Assembly (NCBI RefSeq): GCF_003957745.1
Contig: NZ_CP020373.1
Coordinates: 3,209,501-3,273,500, forward strand
Direction: 5' to 3'
Origin: Shewanella khirikhana
GTDB lineage: Bacteria; Pseudomonadota; Gammaproteobacteria; Enterobacterales; Shewanellaceae
Length of the DNA stretch: 64,000 nt
Positions within the stretch are counted from its first letter, which is position 1. Each line of letters opens with the position of its first letter. A model generated the notes under the pieces. It did no database searches, was not told where the DNA came from, and worked only from the letters and a program-made list of their open reading frames with translations. Of the stretch, positions 7,889-16,182 are shown piece after piece. Made by a program: the position numbers and the translations under genes.

Positions 7889-10474
7889 TTAGCGAACCCG
7901 ACGGCGGCCCAGACCCACCAGGGTCAACAGTGCCAGCATCAGGCCACCAATCGCGCCGCCATCATCCTTCTTATCGGGATAGCTCAGTGCCACAATCACA
8001 GGATCGTGATCGGACGCTGAAAAGGCGTTTTCGGATTTATCCAGGCTACCGGTGAACTTTTTGCCGTATTCAAACAGGTTGGATTCCACCGAGTTGATGT
8101 GCCAATCCTCGATATCCACCACCCGCTTGGCCAGGCTGTCGTTGCCCAGGGCATGGTCGAGATTACCCAGCTCACCGTTGTAGCTGTAAGAGTAGGTGTC
8201 GGCGCCATGTACCTGAGTGTTCAGGTTAATCAGGCCGTAGCCCTTCTCAATCACGCTGCCTTCCTGCTCGAAGGTTTTGCCTGCCAGTGTGGTGTAGCTG
8301 GCGGTTTTCACCGCGCGTTCGGACTTGGCGGCATCGTAATCGGTCAGTACCCGCACCGGATCTTCCATGCCGTAGGCGTTCAGATCACCAATTACCAGCA
8401 GATCGCCTTCGATGTCTTTTACCGCTTCGCCAATCACCTTGGCCGCAGATACGCGGAAGGCATTACACTTGCCCTGCAGATCGGCCGGATCGCGTTTTTC
8501 GTCGAAGTTTACCCAATCTTCAAGACAGCCAGAGCCCTTGGACTTGAGGTGGTTAACCACCACGGTCAGCTTGTCTTCTTTCACCTTGAAGGTTTGGCCC
8601 AGGCTGTGACGCTGGTACTTATCCTGCGCCGGGCTGGTTTCAACTGTGCCCTTGTTGTCGCGGCTGGCCACGCCTTCCGGCGCGTGCTGCTCGGGGGTTT
8701 CAATCACGAAGGCCGCACCTTCCGGGCTCACCTTGGCCGCGCGGTACAGCATACCCACGGTAATGGCATCGCCGCCGAAGTATTTGCCGTCGGTCTTGTC
8801 GGCGTCGGCAATTTCCACAAAGCTGTAAGCGTTGTCGGCGGTTTGCTCGGCGTTCAGAGCATCCAGCAGATTCTGAATCGCACTCTTCTCACCAAAGCCG
8901 TTGTTGGCGATTTCCATCAGGCCAACGATGTCGGCATTCATGGCGGTGATGGCATTCACAATCTTGGTGCGCTGCAGCAGCATTTCTTCTTCAGTGAGGG
9001 CGCCGCGGTTGGAGCCGGTTGGGTTGGCATCGCCGCCCACCACATCGTTGAAGAAGTTCAGCACGTTGAAGCTGGCCACACGGATATCGCCTTTCTCGGC
9101 CACAACCGGGGCTTCGGTGCGATCCATACCACGGACGATGTCGGCCGGAGTAATGGTATTGGTGGTGACCAGGCGGTATTCGTTGTAGCTGTAGCTCACC
9201 ATGCCTTCGAGGCCTTTAAGCTCATCGCCCACGCGGATATAACCGGTTTCGGCGTTAAAGTCTGGCAGGAAGGGCACTACGCCATCGGCGGCTTTGAAGT
9301 CAGACTCGACAAACAGCTCGTTGCCACGGTTTTGCTTTTCAAGGGCAATGGCTTCTTCGCTGAGGGCCGGATGCACCTGAGTGGGCTTCATCAGCGGCGC
9401 CTTGTGGGACAGCATCAGGTTGTTGCGACGACCGGCATAGTCGTAGCTGAAGGTGCGGCTGACTTTCATCTCGCTGCCGGCATCCAGCACTATCTTCATG
9501 CCTTCGAAGCGCTCCAGTGCCTGCTCCAGGGTCTCGCCTTCTGTCACCGCAAATGGCACGGCACCGGGCACCTCGCCCTTGGCGCCCACTTCAAACTTCT
9601 TGTCGGCCTTGATATCGATTTGGGTCAGGCCGTAATACTCTTTTACCTTACCCTGAACACAGACTTCGACGCCGGGCTGAATGGCTTCAGGGGCGGCTTC
9701 GCCGAGGAACACAAAGATACCGTCGGAGGTCAGCGGCGAGTTATCGCCTTTAACATCCTGCAGATAAAAGCCTTTGGCCAGGCTCTCACCGCGGGCAGAC
9801 ACCACGCCGCGCAGGGTCACTTCGGTTTCGGATTCAAACTTGCCATCGGGTACCAGCGGGCTCTTGTCACCGCTGCCCTGAATGTCATAAATAGGTACCA
9901 GGGTGGCACCGGCGCAGCTGAACGCAGGCACTTCAGGTACTGCCGCGCTGTCCAGGCTGCCAAGGCCAGAGAAGGTATCTATGTCAGAGGTGTCCCAATC
10001 GGCTTCGTTGAACACAGTCGCGGCTTTCAGCGCGCTGCTCTTGCGGGCGATAGTGACGTTCAGGCCCCAATCTTTGGGGGTGGGGATAGCACCTACTACA
10101 TCCACAATGGCGCCATCTTTCATCAGGGCCACGGCGTCGGTGCCATTGAAGTACAGATCGCCCGTCATGGCGTCGGTACCGGCCGGCAGGGTAATAGCTG
10201 CGCTTGGGTGGGTGATCACCTTGATGCCCTTAGCACCCAGGGTTTGACCATCCAAAGCCACCATGTTGGTGGGAGTGGTGGCGCCATCTTTATAGCGCAC
10301 CAGGGTGTAACCGGTCAGATCAACGGCCGCATCGCCGCTGTTATAGAGTTCAATCGCCTTGTTGTTGGCACTGCCTTCAACATACTCGGTGATCATCACA
10401 TCGGCTGACGCTGCCAATGGCATAGCCGCCGCAACTGCCACAGCAATGGCAGTCAGCTTTTTAACATTATCCAT
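7889..10474 (-). CDS. exeM: ExeM-type extracellular nuclease with GlyGly-CTERM anchor
   Basis: An 861-residue exported nuclease. In order: a signal peptide (residues 1-24, LAASA), a lamin-tail domain (about 25-125, MITEYVEGSANNKAIELYN), an OB-like region (about 190-300), an endonuclease/exonuclease/phosphatase domain (about 455-835, with LMEIANNG, NHLKSKGSG, GDLNAYGMEDP and SDHDPV as metal and catalytic motifs), and a C-terminal GGAIGGLMLALL...GRRRVR tail. That tail is a GlyGly-CTERM sorting signal, cut by a rhombosortase and linked to type II secretion in other bacteria. Shewanella oneidensis ExeM has this architecture and degrades extracellular DNA. The neighbouring curli genes make a biofilm role likely (inference). 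Confidence 0.92.
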   Translation of the reverse strand: MDNVKKLTAIAVAVAAAMPLAASADVMITEYVEGSANNKAIELYNSGDAAVDLTGYTLVRYKDGATTPTNMVALDGQTLGAKGIKVITHPSAAITLPAGTDAMTGDLYFNGTDAVALMKDGAIVDVVGAIPTPKDWGLNVTIARKSSALKAATVFNEADWDTSDIDTFSGLGSLDSAAVPEVPAFSCAGATLVPIYDIQGSGDKSPLVPDGKFESETEVTLRGVVSARGESLAKGFYLQDVKGDNSPLTSDGIFVFLGEAAPEAIQPGVEVCVQGKVKEYYGLTQIDIKADKKFEVGAKGEVPGAVPFAVTEGETLEQALERFEGMKIVLDAGSEMKVSRTFSYDYAGRRNNLMLSHKAPLMKPTQVHPALSEEAIALEKQNRGNELFVESDFKAADGVVPFLPDFNAETGYIRVGDELKGLEGMVSYSYNEYRLVTTNTITPADIVRGMDRTEAPVVAEKGDIRVASFNVLNFFNDVVGGDANPTGSNRGALTEEEMLLQRTKIVNAITAMNADIVGLMEIANNGFGEKSAIQNLLDALNAEQTADNAYSFVEIADADKTDGKYFGGDAITVGMLYRAAKVSPEGAAFVIETPEQHAPEGVASRDNKGTVETSPAQDKYQRHSLGQTFKVKEDKLTVVVNHLKSKGSGCLEDWVNFDEKRDPADLQGKCNAFRVSAAKVIGEAVKDIEGDLLVIGDLNAYGMEDPVRVLTDYDAAKSERAVKTASYTTLAGKTFEQEGSVIEKGYGLINLNTQVHGADTYSYSYNGELGNLDHALGNDSLAKRVVDIEDWHINSVESNLFEYGKKFTGSLDKSENAFSASDHDPVIVALSYPDKKDDGGAIGGLMLALLTLVGLGRRRVR

Positions 10475-11280
10475 ATTTTCAACCCCGTTATTTTAATAAT
10501 GGCGTTATCTTTCGTTAACGCGGGCGGGATTGTTACAGAGTTAAAACTCTAAAAGAAGAGCTTGGATCACAGTTCGGGGAAGGGCCAATTGGGCTGTGTC
10601 ACACTCAAGACTGAATAAATAGCGAATACGCGCCGCAACCGGCGGCTGGAGAAGATTGAAAAAATCTTAATATACAAACACTAAATGAAAATTTTTAGGG
10701 TGTTGCATACGCTAATTTGGTGAATAATTCCTGCCAAAATGGATAAAGCCGCGCTGGCGAAACCTGATTCAAATGCTGATATTTTGCGCGGCAACTTTCC
10801 GCACGATAGACGATAAAATCGCTTTTACAGCAAGGCGTTATCAAAAGTGAGGGCGGATAAAAAAAGCGGCCATAAAGGCCGCCTGAAACTTACTGCATGC
10901 GTCGGCTCAGTTAAACACCAAGCGGCGACACCTTCGCAGGAGATGACACCGTGGGTGCCCGGTATCATGGTCTCGAAGAGTAAAAGTCGCTCACATACTG
11001 TGCCCGCAACCCCAGCCATTGGAAACCCCAGGGGCCATACTTCATACTAAGCTACTAATGCTAAACAGCTAGCCCACCCAGACACCCTTCGACAAAACCG
11101 GCTCCATCCGCTTGGTATTGTTAACTTTTTGCAAAAACTCATACCCGTCATACTCGCGATTTTATCTCATCAATTAAATAGGCTTTCTTCCAATTGTGAC
11201 CTGAGTCTCAACTCCGTAAGTTGGTGCCTGAATTAGGTGCAATGTGCACTGGAGTTTCACGCATCGCAAAGGAGTGTCGA
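10475..11280. other. Long intergenic region between exeM and csgB
   Basis: About 800 bases without a convincing protein gene. The left part (10475-10858) is AT-rich upstream sequence of exeM in which I see no clear promoter. The middle holds a structured-RNA candidate on the minus strand (10859-11036). The right part leads to csgB and contains TGTGA-N6-TCTCA at 11195-11210, a weak CRP-like half palindrome. A 64-codon open frame on the minus strand in this region coincides with the RNA hairpins and has no ribosome binding site. Confidence 0.5.
10859..11036 (-). ncRNA. Candidate structured RNA with intrinsic terminator
   Basis: On the minus strand a TAGTAT (-10-like, complement of 11044-11049) is followed by about 170 bases rich in pairing. 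A long interrupted hairpin joins 10925-10929 with 10986-10990 (GCGAC/GTCGC), 10932-10936 with 10974-10978 (CTTCG/CGAAG), and 10943-10951 with 10960-10968 (nine pairs, one mispair or G-U depending on strand). The segment ends in GCGGCC-ATAAA-GGCCGC followed by seven T on the minus strand. No gene follows within 380 bases, so it looks like a free-standing small RNA. I could not match it to 6S, RNase P, tmRNA, SRP or a known riboswitch. Confidence 0.35.
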
Positions 11281-11715
11281 GTGTCTTACACGAAGACGTT
11301 GTTTATCAGCACCTCCCTTCTGCTTTGCAGTCTCGGTGTATCGGCCAATGGCCCGGACATCGAGGCCGGCGAATCGCAATCGCTCCCTGTGACTCTGCAA
11401 ACCCTGTTGGAATCCAACGGCAGAGACAACCTTATCGAGCTGTTTCAGATAGGTGTACAGAATCAGGTTATTGCCACCCAGGCGGGTGAGCACAACCAAC
11501 TGATGCTGACACAATTAGGCGTGGGGAATGAAGCGACTGTGACCCAGCTGGGGTTCAACAACGAGGTGGAACTGCTGCAAGCGGGTAACCACAACAGCGC
11601 CGAGGTAACCCAGATTGGTGACAACAACCTGGTGCAACTCTCGCAGTTGGGCAGTGCGAATTTTTCAATACAACAAATCGGCGATGGGGCATCCATAGCC
11701 GTGACTCAATATTAA
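11281..11715 (+). CDS. csgB: Curlin nucleator-like protein CsgB
   Basis: A 144-residue secreted amyloid protein, the likely nucleator of curli fibres at the outer membrane. The start is GTG 11281 with AAAGGAG six bases upstream, giving a signal peptide (TLFISTSLLLCSLGVSAN). The rest holds about four curlin repeats with GxxN turns and Gln/Asn-bearing strands (QIGVQNQVIATQAGEHNQ; TQLGVGNEATVTQLGFNN). It lies 13 bases before csgA in an operon ordered B-A as in E. coli. The csgC, E, F and G genes are not in this window. A longer frame from TTG 11221 lacks a ribosome binding site. Confidence 0.85.
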   Translation: MSYTKTLFISTSLLLCSLGVSANGPDIEAGESQSLPVTLQTLLESNGRDNLIELFQIGVQNQVIATQAGEHNQLMLTQLGVGNEATVTQLGFNNEVELLQAGNHNSAEVTQIGDNNLVQLSQLGSANFSIQQIGDGASIAVTQY

Positions 11716-11728
11716 CAGGGAGCGTCAA

Positions 11729-13225
11729 ATGAAATCACAAGCAAAGAAATCACTCCTGGCTCTGGCCATCTCTGCCGGTATCGGTCTGTCTGCTCAGGCC
11801 ATGGCAAGCGATGTGAGTGAGATCGGCGTAAACCAGTCCGGTGAGCGTAACGAAGTGACCGTTGAGCAAACCGGCTTATTGAACGCGGGTGAGTTTGCCC
11901 AGATTGGTAACGACAACAAAGGCAGCATCACCCAGAACGGCGTGTGGAACGAAGCCTATGTTACTTCTACCGGCAACGAGAACTCTGTGACCGTTGACCA
12001 GTCTGAAGACTGGCACATCGCCAACACCACCCAAACCGGCGACGGCAACACCGACAACGTAACCCAGTCAGGCTTCTTCAACCAGAGCACTGCTGACACC
12101 GTGGGTAACGGTAACGGTGTAGATGTAATGCAAGCCGGTGCCCTTAACGAAAGCAACGTGGAACTGACCGGCGACAACAACAGCGCCTGGGTTGATCAGG
12201 AAGGCGACAGCAACTACGCCGTATTCCGCGTACAGGGCAACGACAACGACGGTGAAATCACTCAGGTAGGTAACGGCAACCAAGGCGGTCTGATCGCTCT
12301 GGACTTCAGCGCCAACGTGGGTAACAACAACGACGTAACCGTGTCTCAGCTGGGTGACAACAACGTTGGTGGTGTGCGCGGCGTAGCCGGCGACGACAAC
12401 GAAGTGGAAATGGATCAGCAAGGCAACAACAACGTGGCCTTCGTTTATGCCCTGCAAGGCAACAACAACGATCTGACCATGGTTCAGGACGGCGACCGCA
12501 ACACTGCCGTGCTGGAATTCACCACAGGTGACAACAACGACGTTGAAATCACCCAAACCGGTACCGAAAACGCCATCGGCGATGCACTGATTGCCGTTAT
12601 CGAAGGTAACGACAACCAAATCGACATCGAGCAGGACGGTAACCTCAACACCGCTCAGTTCATTGTTGCCGGTGACGACAACGATGTGGATCTGGAGCAG
12701 GAAGGCGACAGCAACTACGCCGAGTTCGTGGCCTTTGGCAACGACAACACCCTGGATCTGAGCTCTGAAGGTACCAGCAACGAAATCCAGGCCGGTGCCT
12801 TCGGTGAAGACAACAGCCTCGAAGTGATGCAGGAAGGCGAAACCAACTTCGCTTACGTGTCTGCCACTGGCGACGACAACGAAGTTGACGTGACCCAGGA
12901 AGGTGTGAGCAACGAAGCCATTGTAACTGTCGAAGGCAACAGCAACACTGACGTGGTAGCTGCTCAGACTGGCGATCTGAACGTACTGGATCTGCTGATC
13001 TTCGGTGATGAGAACACAGCTGACATCGCCCAAACCGGCAACGGTAACTGGGTTGGTGCTGCTGATGGCAACGGTGCCTTCGCCATCGTAGGTGACGGCA
13101 ACAGCCTGATGATCGCGCAAACTGGCAACGACAACCTGGTTATGGGTTCTCAGGCCGGCACTAACAACGTGATCAACGTAACTCAGGTTGGTAACGAGAA
13201 CACTGCTACCGTTATCCAGCACTGA
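11729..13225 (+). CDS. csgA: Giant acidic curlin, major curli subunit CsgA-like
   Basis: A 498-residue curlin, more than three times the length of E. coli CsgA (151 residues, five repeats). The start is ATG 11729 with GGGAG upstream. The signal peptide ends at about residue 27 (AQAMAS). The rest is about 40 GxxN turn units (GDNN, GNDN, GDDN, GNNN and so on), spaced roughly 11 residues apart, so about 20 strand-turn-strand curlin repeats. The turns are very rich in Asp, Asn and Glu with almost no Lys or Arg, so the fibre should be strongly acidic and may bind cations (inference). It ends TVIQH, with a terminator 55 bases on. Confidence 0.9.
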   Translation: MKSQAKKSLLALAISAGIGLSAQAMASDVSEIGVNQSGERNEVTVEQTGLLNAGEFAQIGNDNKGSITQNGVWNEAYVTSTGNENSVTVDQSEDWHIANTTQTGDGNTDNVTQSGFFNQSTADTVGNGNGVDVMQAGALNESNVELTGDNNSAWVDQEGDSNYAVFRVQGNDNDGEITQVGNGNQGGLIALDFSANVGNNNDVTVSQLGDNNVGGVRGVAGDDNEVEMDQQGNNNVAFVYALQGNNNDLTMVQDGDRNTAVLEFTTGDNNDVEITQTGTENAIGDALIAVIEGNDNQIDIEQDGNLNTAQFIVAGDDNDVDLEQEGDSNYAEFVAFGNDNTLDLSSEGTSNEIQAGAFGEDNSLEVMQEGETNFAYVSATGDDNEVDVTQEGVSNEAIVTVEGNSNTDVVAAQTGDLNVLDLLIFGDENTADIAQTGNGNWVGAADGNGAFAIVGDGNSLMIAQTGNDNLVMGSQAGTNNVINVTQVGNENTATVIQH

Positions 13226-13280
13226 TAACAACTGCGCCCTCCCCGGAGGGCCAATCCGCCGCACCCGCGGCGGAAGCTGA

Positions 13281-13307
13281 AAAAGGAGCCATATGGCTCC
13301 TTTTTTG
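13281..13307 (+). terminator. Terminator of the csgBA operon
   Basis: AAAAGGAGCC (13281-13290) pairs with GGCTCCTTTT (13295-13304) around ATAT, followed by T-run and TTTG. A near-copy of the same hairpin serves the facing csgD-like gene. Confidence 0.88.
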
Positions 13308-13419
13308 TTTGGTGGTGTTTTTCATTTATTGGTATCTGCAAGCACTAAGCCACGCGTTAAGTAAACGAATGAACGAAGCCGCATCGCGGCTAAAGTCAGA
13401 TAACTGTTGAAACCAGATA

Positions 13420-13494
13420 GCTCTTGAAGAGAAAGCGCTGTTGAAGAGAGCGCTGTTGAAGAGGGCACTGTTGAAAAGAGAACGCTGTCGAAAC
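13420..13494. repeat. 15-bp minisatellite, about five units
   Basis: Five consecutive 15-base units of the form GCGCTGTTGAAGAGA (13420, 13435, 13450, 13465 and 13480, with decay at both ends). The repeat lies between the csgBA and csgD terminators. On the minus strand it reads as LFNSA repeats inside a short open frame (13326-13559) that I do not regard as a gene. The rest of the 13308-13607 gap shows nothing else recognisable. Confidence 0.75.
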
Positions 13495-13607
13495 GGGATG
13501 CCAATCCAATGGGGGAAAGCCGCTGAAACGGCCCGCGACTCAAATAGGCCGCCAGCCATAAGATAAGGGTTTAGGCTTTCATATAAACAGACCCAAGCCC
13601 ATCACAC

Positions 13608-13636
13608 TGAAAAAGGAGCCACCGGGCTCCTTTTCT
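13608..13636 (-). terminator. Terminator of the csgD-like gene
   Basis: AAAAGGAGCC (13611-13620) pairs with GGCTCCTTTT (13625-13634) around ACCG, with a T-rich run on the minus strand. Confidence 0.82.
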
Positions 13637-13673
13637 GACCTTGTCTGCTGAACACCATCAGCAGCAGGGTAAA

Positions 13674-14339
13674 TCAACTGACCAGGGCGAAGTGGCTCTG
13701 GTGGGTCTGTGCCCAGCGCAGCAACTCAACCCGGTTGCGGGATTGGGTCTTTCTGAAAATCGAGGAGATATGCGCTTTTACTGTGTGCTCGCTGATGCAC
13801 AGGCGGTCGGCAATTTCCTTATTGCGTGCGCCACTGCCCACCAGCTGAATAATGGTGCGTTCACGGCTGGTGAGTGACTGCAACATGGCCATGGCGTCGG
13901 CAGACACTTCGGCGTTGTTGTCCAGCTTATTCACCAAACGGCGGAACATCTTGCTGATGAGCGGACGGTCGAACCACAGCTCGTCGGCCACCATCTTGCG
14001 CAGGCCGGTCAGCATCAGATCCATGCGCTGATCGGCAAAGAGTACCCCACGGATCCCCAGCAGCAGCGCCGCTTCCTGATCCAGCGAGTCACGCTCCACC
14101 TGATACAAAGCCACAGGCACATGGGGCACCAAGCGGCTGGCCAGCAGCGGAATGCCCTTGTTATCGAGCGCCGCCCCTTTTTGGGCAATCAAATAGAAAG
14201 CCTGGCTGCCCTTTTCGACATCCAACTCACCCGGGTGTTTTACGATACGGGTTTTAAGCCCGATGGATTCGGCCAGAATGGCCAGATGACATGGTGCAAC
14301 TAATTGATGCACAAATACTAATTCATTCACCGTATTCAA
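13674..14339 (-). CDS. csgD: LuxR-family transcription regulator, CsgD-like
   Basis: A 221-residue regulator facing the curli operon. Residues 1-130 form a degenerate receiver-like domain without the usual phospho-acceptor motif, as in CsgD. Residues about 150-215 are a LuxR helix-turn-helix (LTSRERTIIQLVGSGARNKEIADRL, then ISEHTVKAHISSIFRKTQ), matching the CsgD C-terminus. CsgD activates csgBA in enterics, and position suggests the same target here. The start is ATG 14339. A Shewanella LuxR regulator with other targets is the alternative. Confidence 0.82.
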   Translation of the reverse strand: MNTVNELVFVHQLVAPCHLAILAESIGLKTRIVKHPGELDVEKGSQAFYLIAQKGAALDNKGIPLLASRLVPHVPVALYQVERDSLDQEAALLLGIRGVLFADQRMDLMLTGLRKMVADELWFDRPLISKMFRRLVNKLDNNAEVSADAMAMLQSLTSRERTIIQLVGSGARNKEIADRLCISEHTVKAHISSIFRKTQSRNRVELLRWAQTHQSHFALVS

Positions 14340-14826
14340 AGCTCTATCTCCCTTTACCGGCCCGCCGTATTCAAACTTCCCTGTGTGACTAAAAAATAAC
14401 CAGACACTTGAATCGGAAAAACCATTTTGCGGGCTTGCGAGTATAAAACCATAAGTCGTACGTATGAATCAAAATAACAACCTGTTTGAATGATATACGG
14501 TAAAGAGGTTTAAGGGGGTGTGTTGCAGTCCTGGCGGGCAGTTGCGGCCAATGTGGGCTTAAGACTTATTTTTATTAACAAATGTAAACTGAGCAGTTTT
14601 GCACCCTCAAATCACCCAAATGATGTACCCCCACCGAGGTAGTACGACCAGGCTAGCCCTCCTTATAGCCTTCGGGTGTGGCTTATGTGATATTGTTCTG
14701 GTTTTTGAATAAACACTTTAGCCATCCAGCCCTCCACACTGTGTAAAAAAAATGCTAATTTGGGCGGGCATTGACAGTCAGCAGACAATTACAACTATTT
14801 GGCATTTGAAAGAGGGTATCTACACC
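14340..14826. other. Divergent control region of csgD and serA
   Basis: A 487-base gap between divergent genes. It is AT-rich near csgD (14400-14500). It contains several A/T tracts and a short inverted segment GTCTTAAGAC-like at about 14558-14567, but I could not identify a promoter, operator or small RNA with confidence. A frame extending serA upstream to 14752 has no ribosome binding site. Confidence 0.4.
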
Positions 14827-16056
14827 ATGGCGAAACATTCGCTGGATAAGGATAAGATCAAGTTCCTGCTGCTCGAAGGCGTCCACCAATCTGCGGTAGA
14901 TGTACTTGAACGGGCGGGCTACACCAATATTGAATATCACAAGGCCTCTCTTGCCGATGATGCGCTGGCCGCATCCATCAAAGATGCCCACTTCGTCGGT
15001 ATTCGTTCCCGCACCCAGCTCACCGCTGAGGTGCTGAAAAAAGCCGAGAAGCTGGTTGGTGTTGGCTGCTTCTGTATCGGAACCAACCAGGTTGACCTCA
15101 AGTCCGCCGAATTGGCCGGTGTCCCTGTATTCAACGCCCCTTTCTCCAACACCCGTTCGGTTGCCGAACTGGTGCTGGGCGAAATCATCATGCTGATGCG
15201 CGGCATTCCGCAGCGTAACGCCCTGTGTCACCGTGGCGGCTGGCTCAAGAGTGCCAACGGCAGCGTGGAAGTGCGTGGCAAGACCCTGGGCGTGATTGGC
15301 TATGGCCATATCGGCACCCAGCTTGGCATTCTGGCCGAAACCCTCGGCATGCGGGTTAACTTCTTCGATATCGAAGACAAGCTGCCCCTTGGTAACGCTC
15401 AGCAGATCCATTCACTGGAAACCCTGCTGGCCACCAGCGATGTGGTGAGCCTGCACGTGCCTGAAACCCCACAAACCAAAGACATGATTGGCCGCACTGA
15501 GCTGGCCACCATGAAGAAGGGCAGCTTCCTCATCAACGCCTCCCGCGGTACCGTGGTGGATATCGACGCCCTCAGCGCTGCACTGAAAGAAGAGCACATC
15601 GCCGGCGCCGCCATCGACGTGTTCCCGGTCGAGCCCAAGTCGAATGACGATATCTTCCAAAGTCCGCTGCGTGGTCTGGATAACGTAATTCTTACACCAC
15701 ACGTGGGTGGCTCAACCGAAGAAGCCCAGGAAAACATCGGTATCGAAGTGGCTGGCAAGCTGGCCAAATACTCAGACAACGGCTCCACTGTGTCGGCGGT
15801 TAACTTCCCTGAAGTATCGCTGCCGCTGCACAAGGGCACCTCACGTCTGCTGCACATCCACCAAAACCGCCCCGGTATTCTTATCAAGATTAACCAGGCG
15901 TTTTCCGAGAAAGGCATCAACATCTCGGCCCAGTACCTGCAAACCACCGCCGATATCGGTTACGTGGTAATGGAAGTGGATACCCACCAGGCCGAAGAGG
16001 CCCTGGAGCAAATGCGCGCCATCGAAGGCACTATCCGTACCCGTCTGCTGTACTGA
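14827..16056 (+). CDS. serA: D-3-phosphoglycerate dehydrogenase
   Basis: A 409-residue NAD-dependent enzyme that oxidises 3-phosphoglycerate to 3-phosphohydroxypyruvate, the first step of serine synthesis. Nearly collinear with E. coli SerA (410 residues): MAKHSLDKDKIKFLLLEGVHQ at the start, the NAD-binding GYGHIGTQLG, the Arg region INASRGTVVD, the catalytic His region LTPHVGGSTEEAQENIG, and a C-terminal ACT domain (about 335-409) that binds serine for feedback inhibition (HIHQNRPGIL). The start ATG 14827 follows AGAGGG. A strong terminator follows. Confidence 0.98.
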   Translation: MAKHSLDKDKIKFLLLEGVHQSAVDVLERAGYTNIEYHKASLADDALAASIKDAHFVGIRSRTQLTAEVLKKAEKLVGVGCFCIGTNQVDLKSAELAGVPVFNAPFSNTRSVAELVLGEIIMLMRGIPQRNALCHRGGWLKSANGSVEVRGKTLGVIGYGHIGTQLGILAETLGMRVNFFDIEDKLPLGNAQQIHSLETLLATSDVVSLHVPETPQTKDMIGRTELATMKKGSFLINASRGTVVDIDALSAALKEEHIAGAAIDVFPVEPKSNDDIFQSPLRGLDNVILTPHVGGSTEEAQENIGIEVAGKLAKYSDNGSTVSAVNFPEVSLPLHKGTSRLLHIHQNRPGILIKINQAFSEKGINISAQYLQTTADIGYVVMEVDTHQAEEALEQMRAIEGTIRTRLLY

Positions 16057-16074
16057 TCTCTGCCTCAATCAACA

Positions 16075-16106
16075 AAAAGGTGCCCTGTGGCACCTTTTGT
16101 TTTTTG
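16075..16106 (+). terminator. serA terminator
   Basis: AAAAGGTGCC (16075-16084) pairs with GGCACCTTTT (16089-16098) around CTGT, followed by GTTTTTT. Confidence 0.92.
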
Positions 16107-16182
16107 CGCGCCTGAGCCATTCACCCGGCCAGCGCTATCCGCTACAATCCAGAACAACTCGGTTCATTTCAAGGAACAGGCA

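Noticed and set aside
10825..11019. 64-codon frame in the exeM-csgB gap, and a resemblance to RNase P or 6S RNA
   Set aside because: The frame overlaps the RNA hairpins and lacks a ribosome binding site. A GTCGCCGCTT stretch recalls RNase P and CTGAGCCGA recalls 6S, but the rest of either RNA is missing.
13326..13559. 77-codon minus-strand frame with LFNSA pentapeptide-like repeats
   Set aside because: It has no ribosome binding site and lies between two terminators; its repeats are a 15-bp minisatellite. Two overlapping frames are equally open, as expected for repeats with a period divisible by three.
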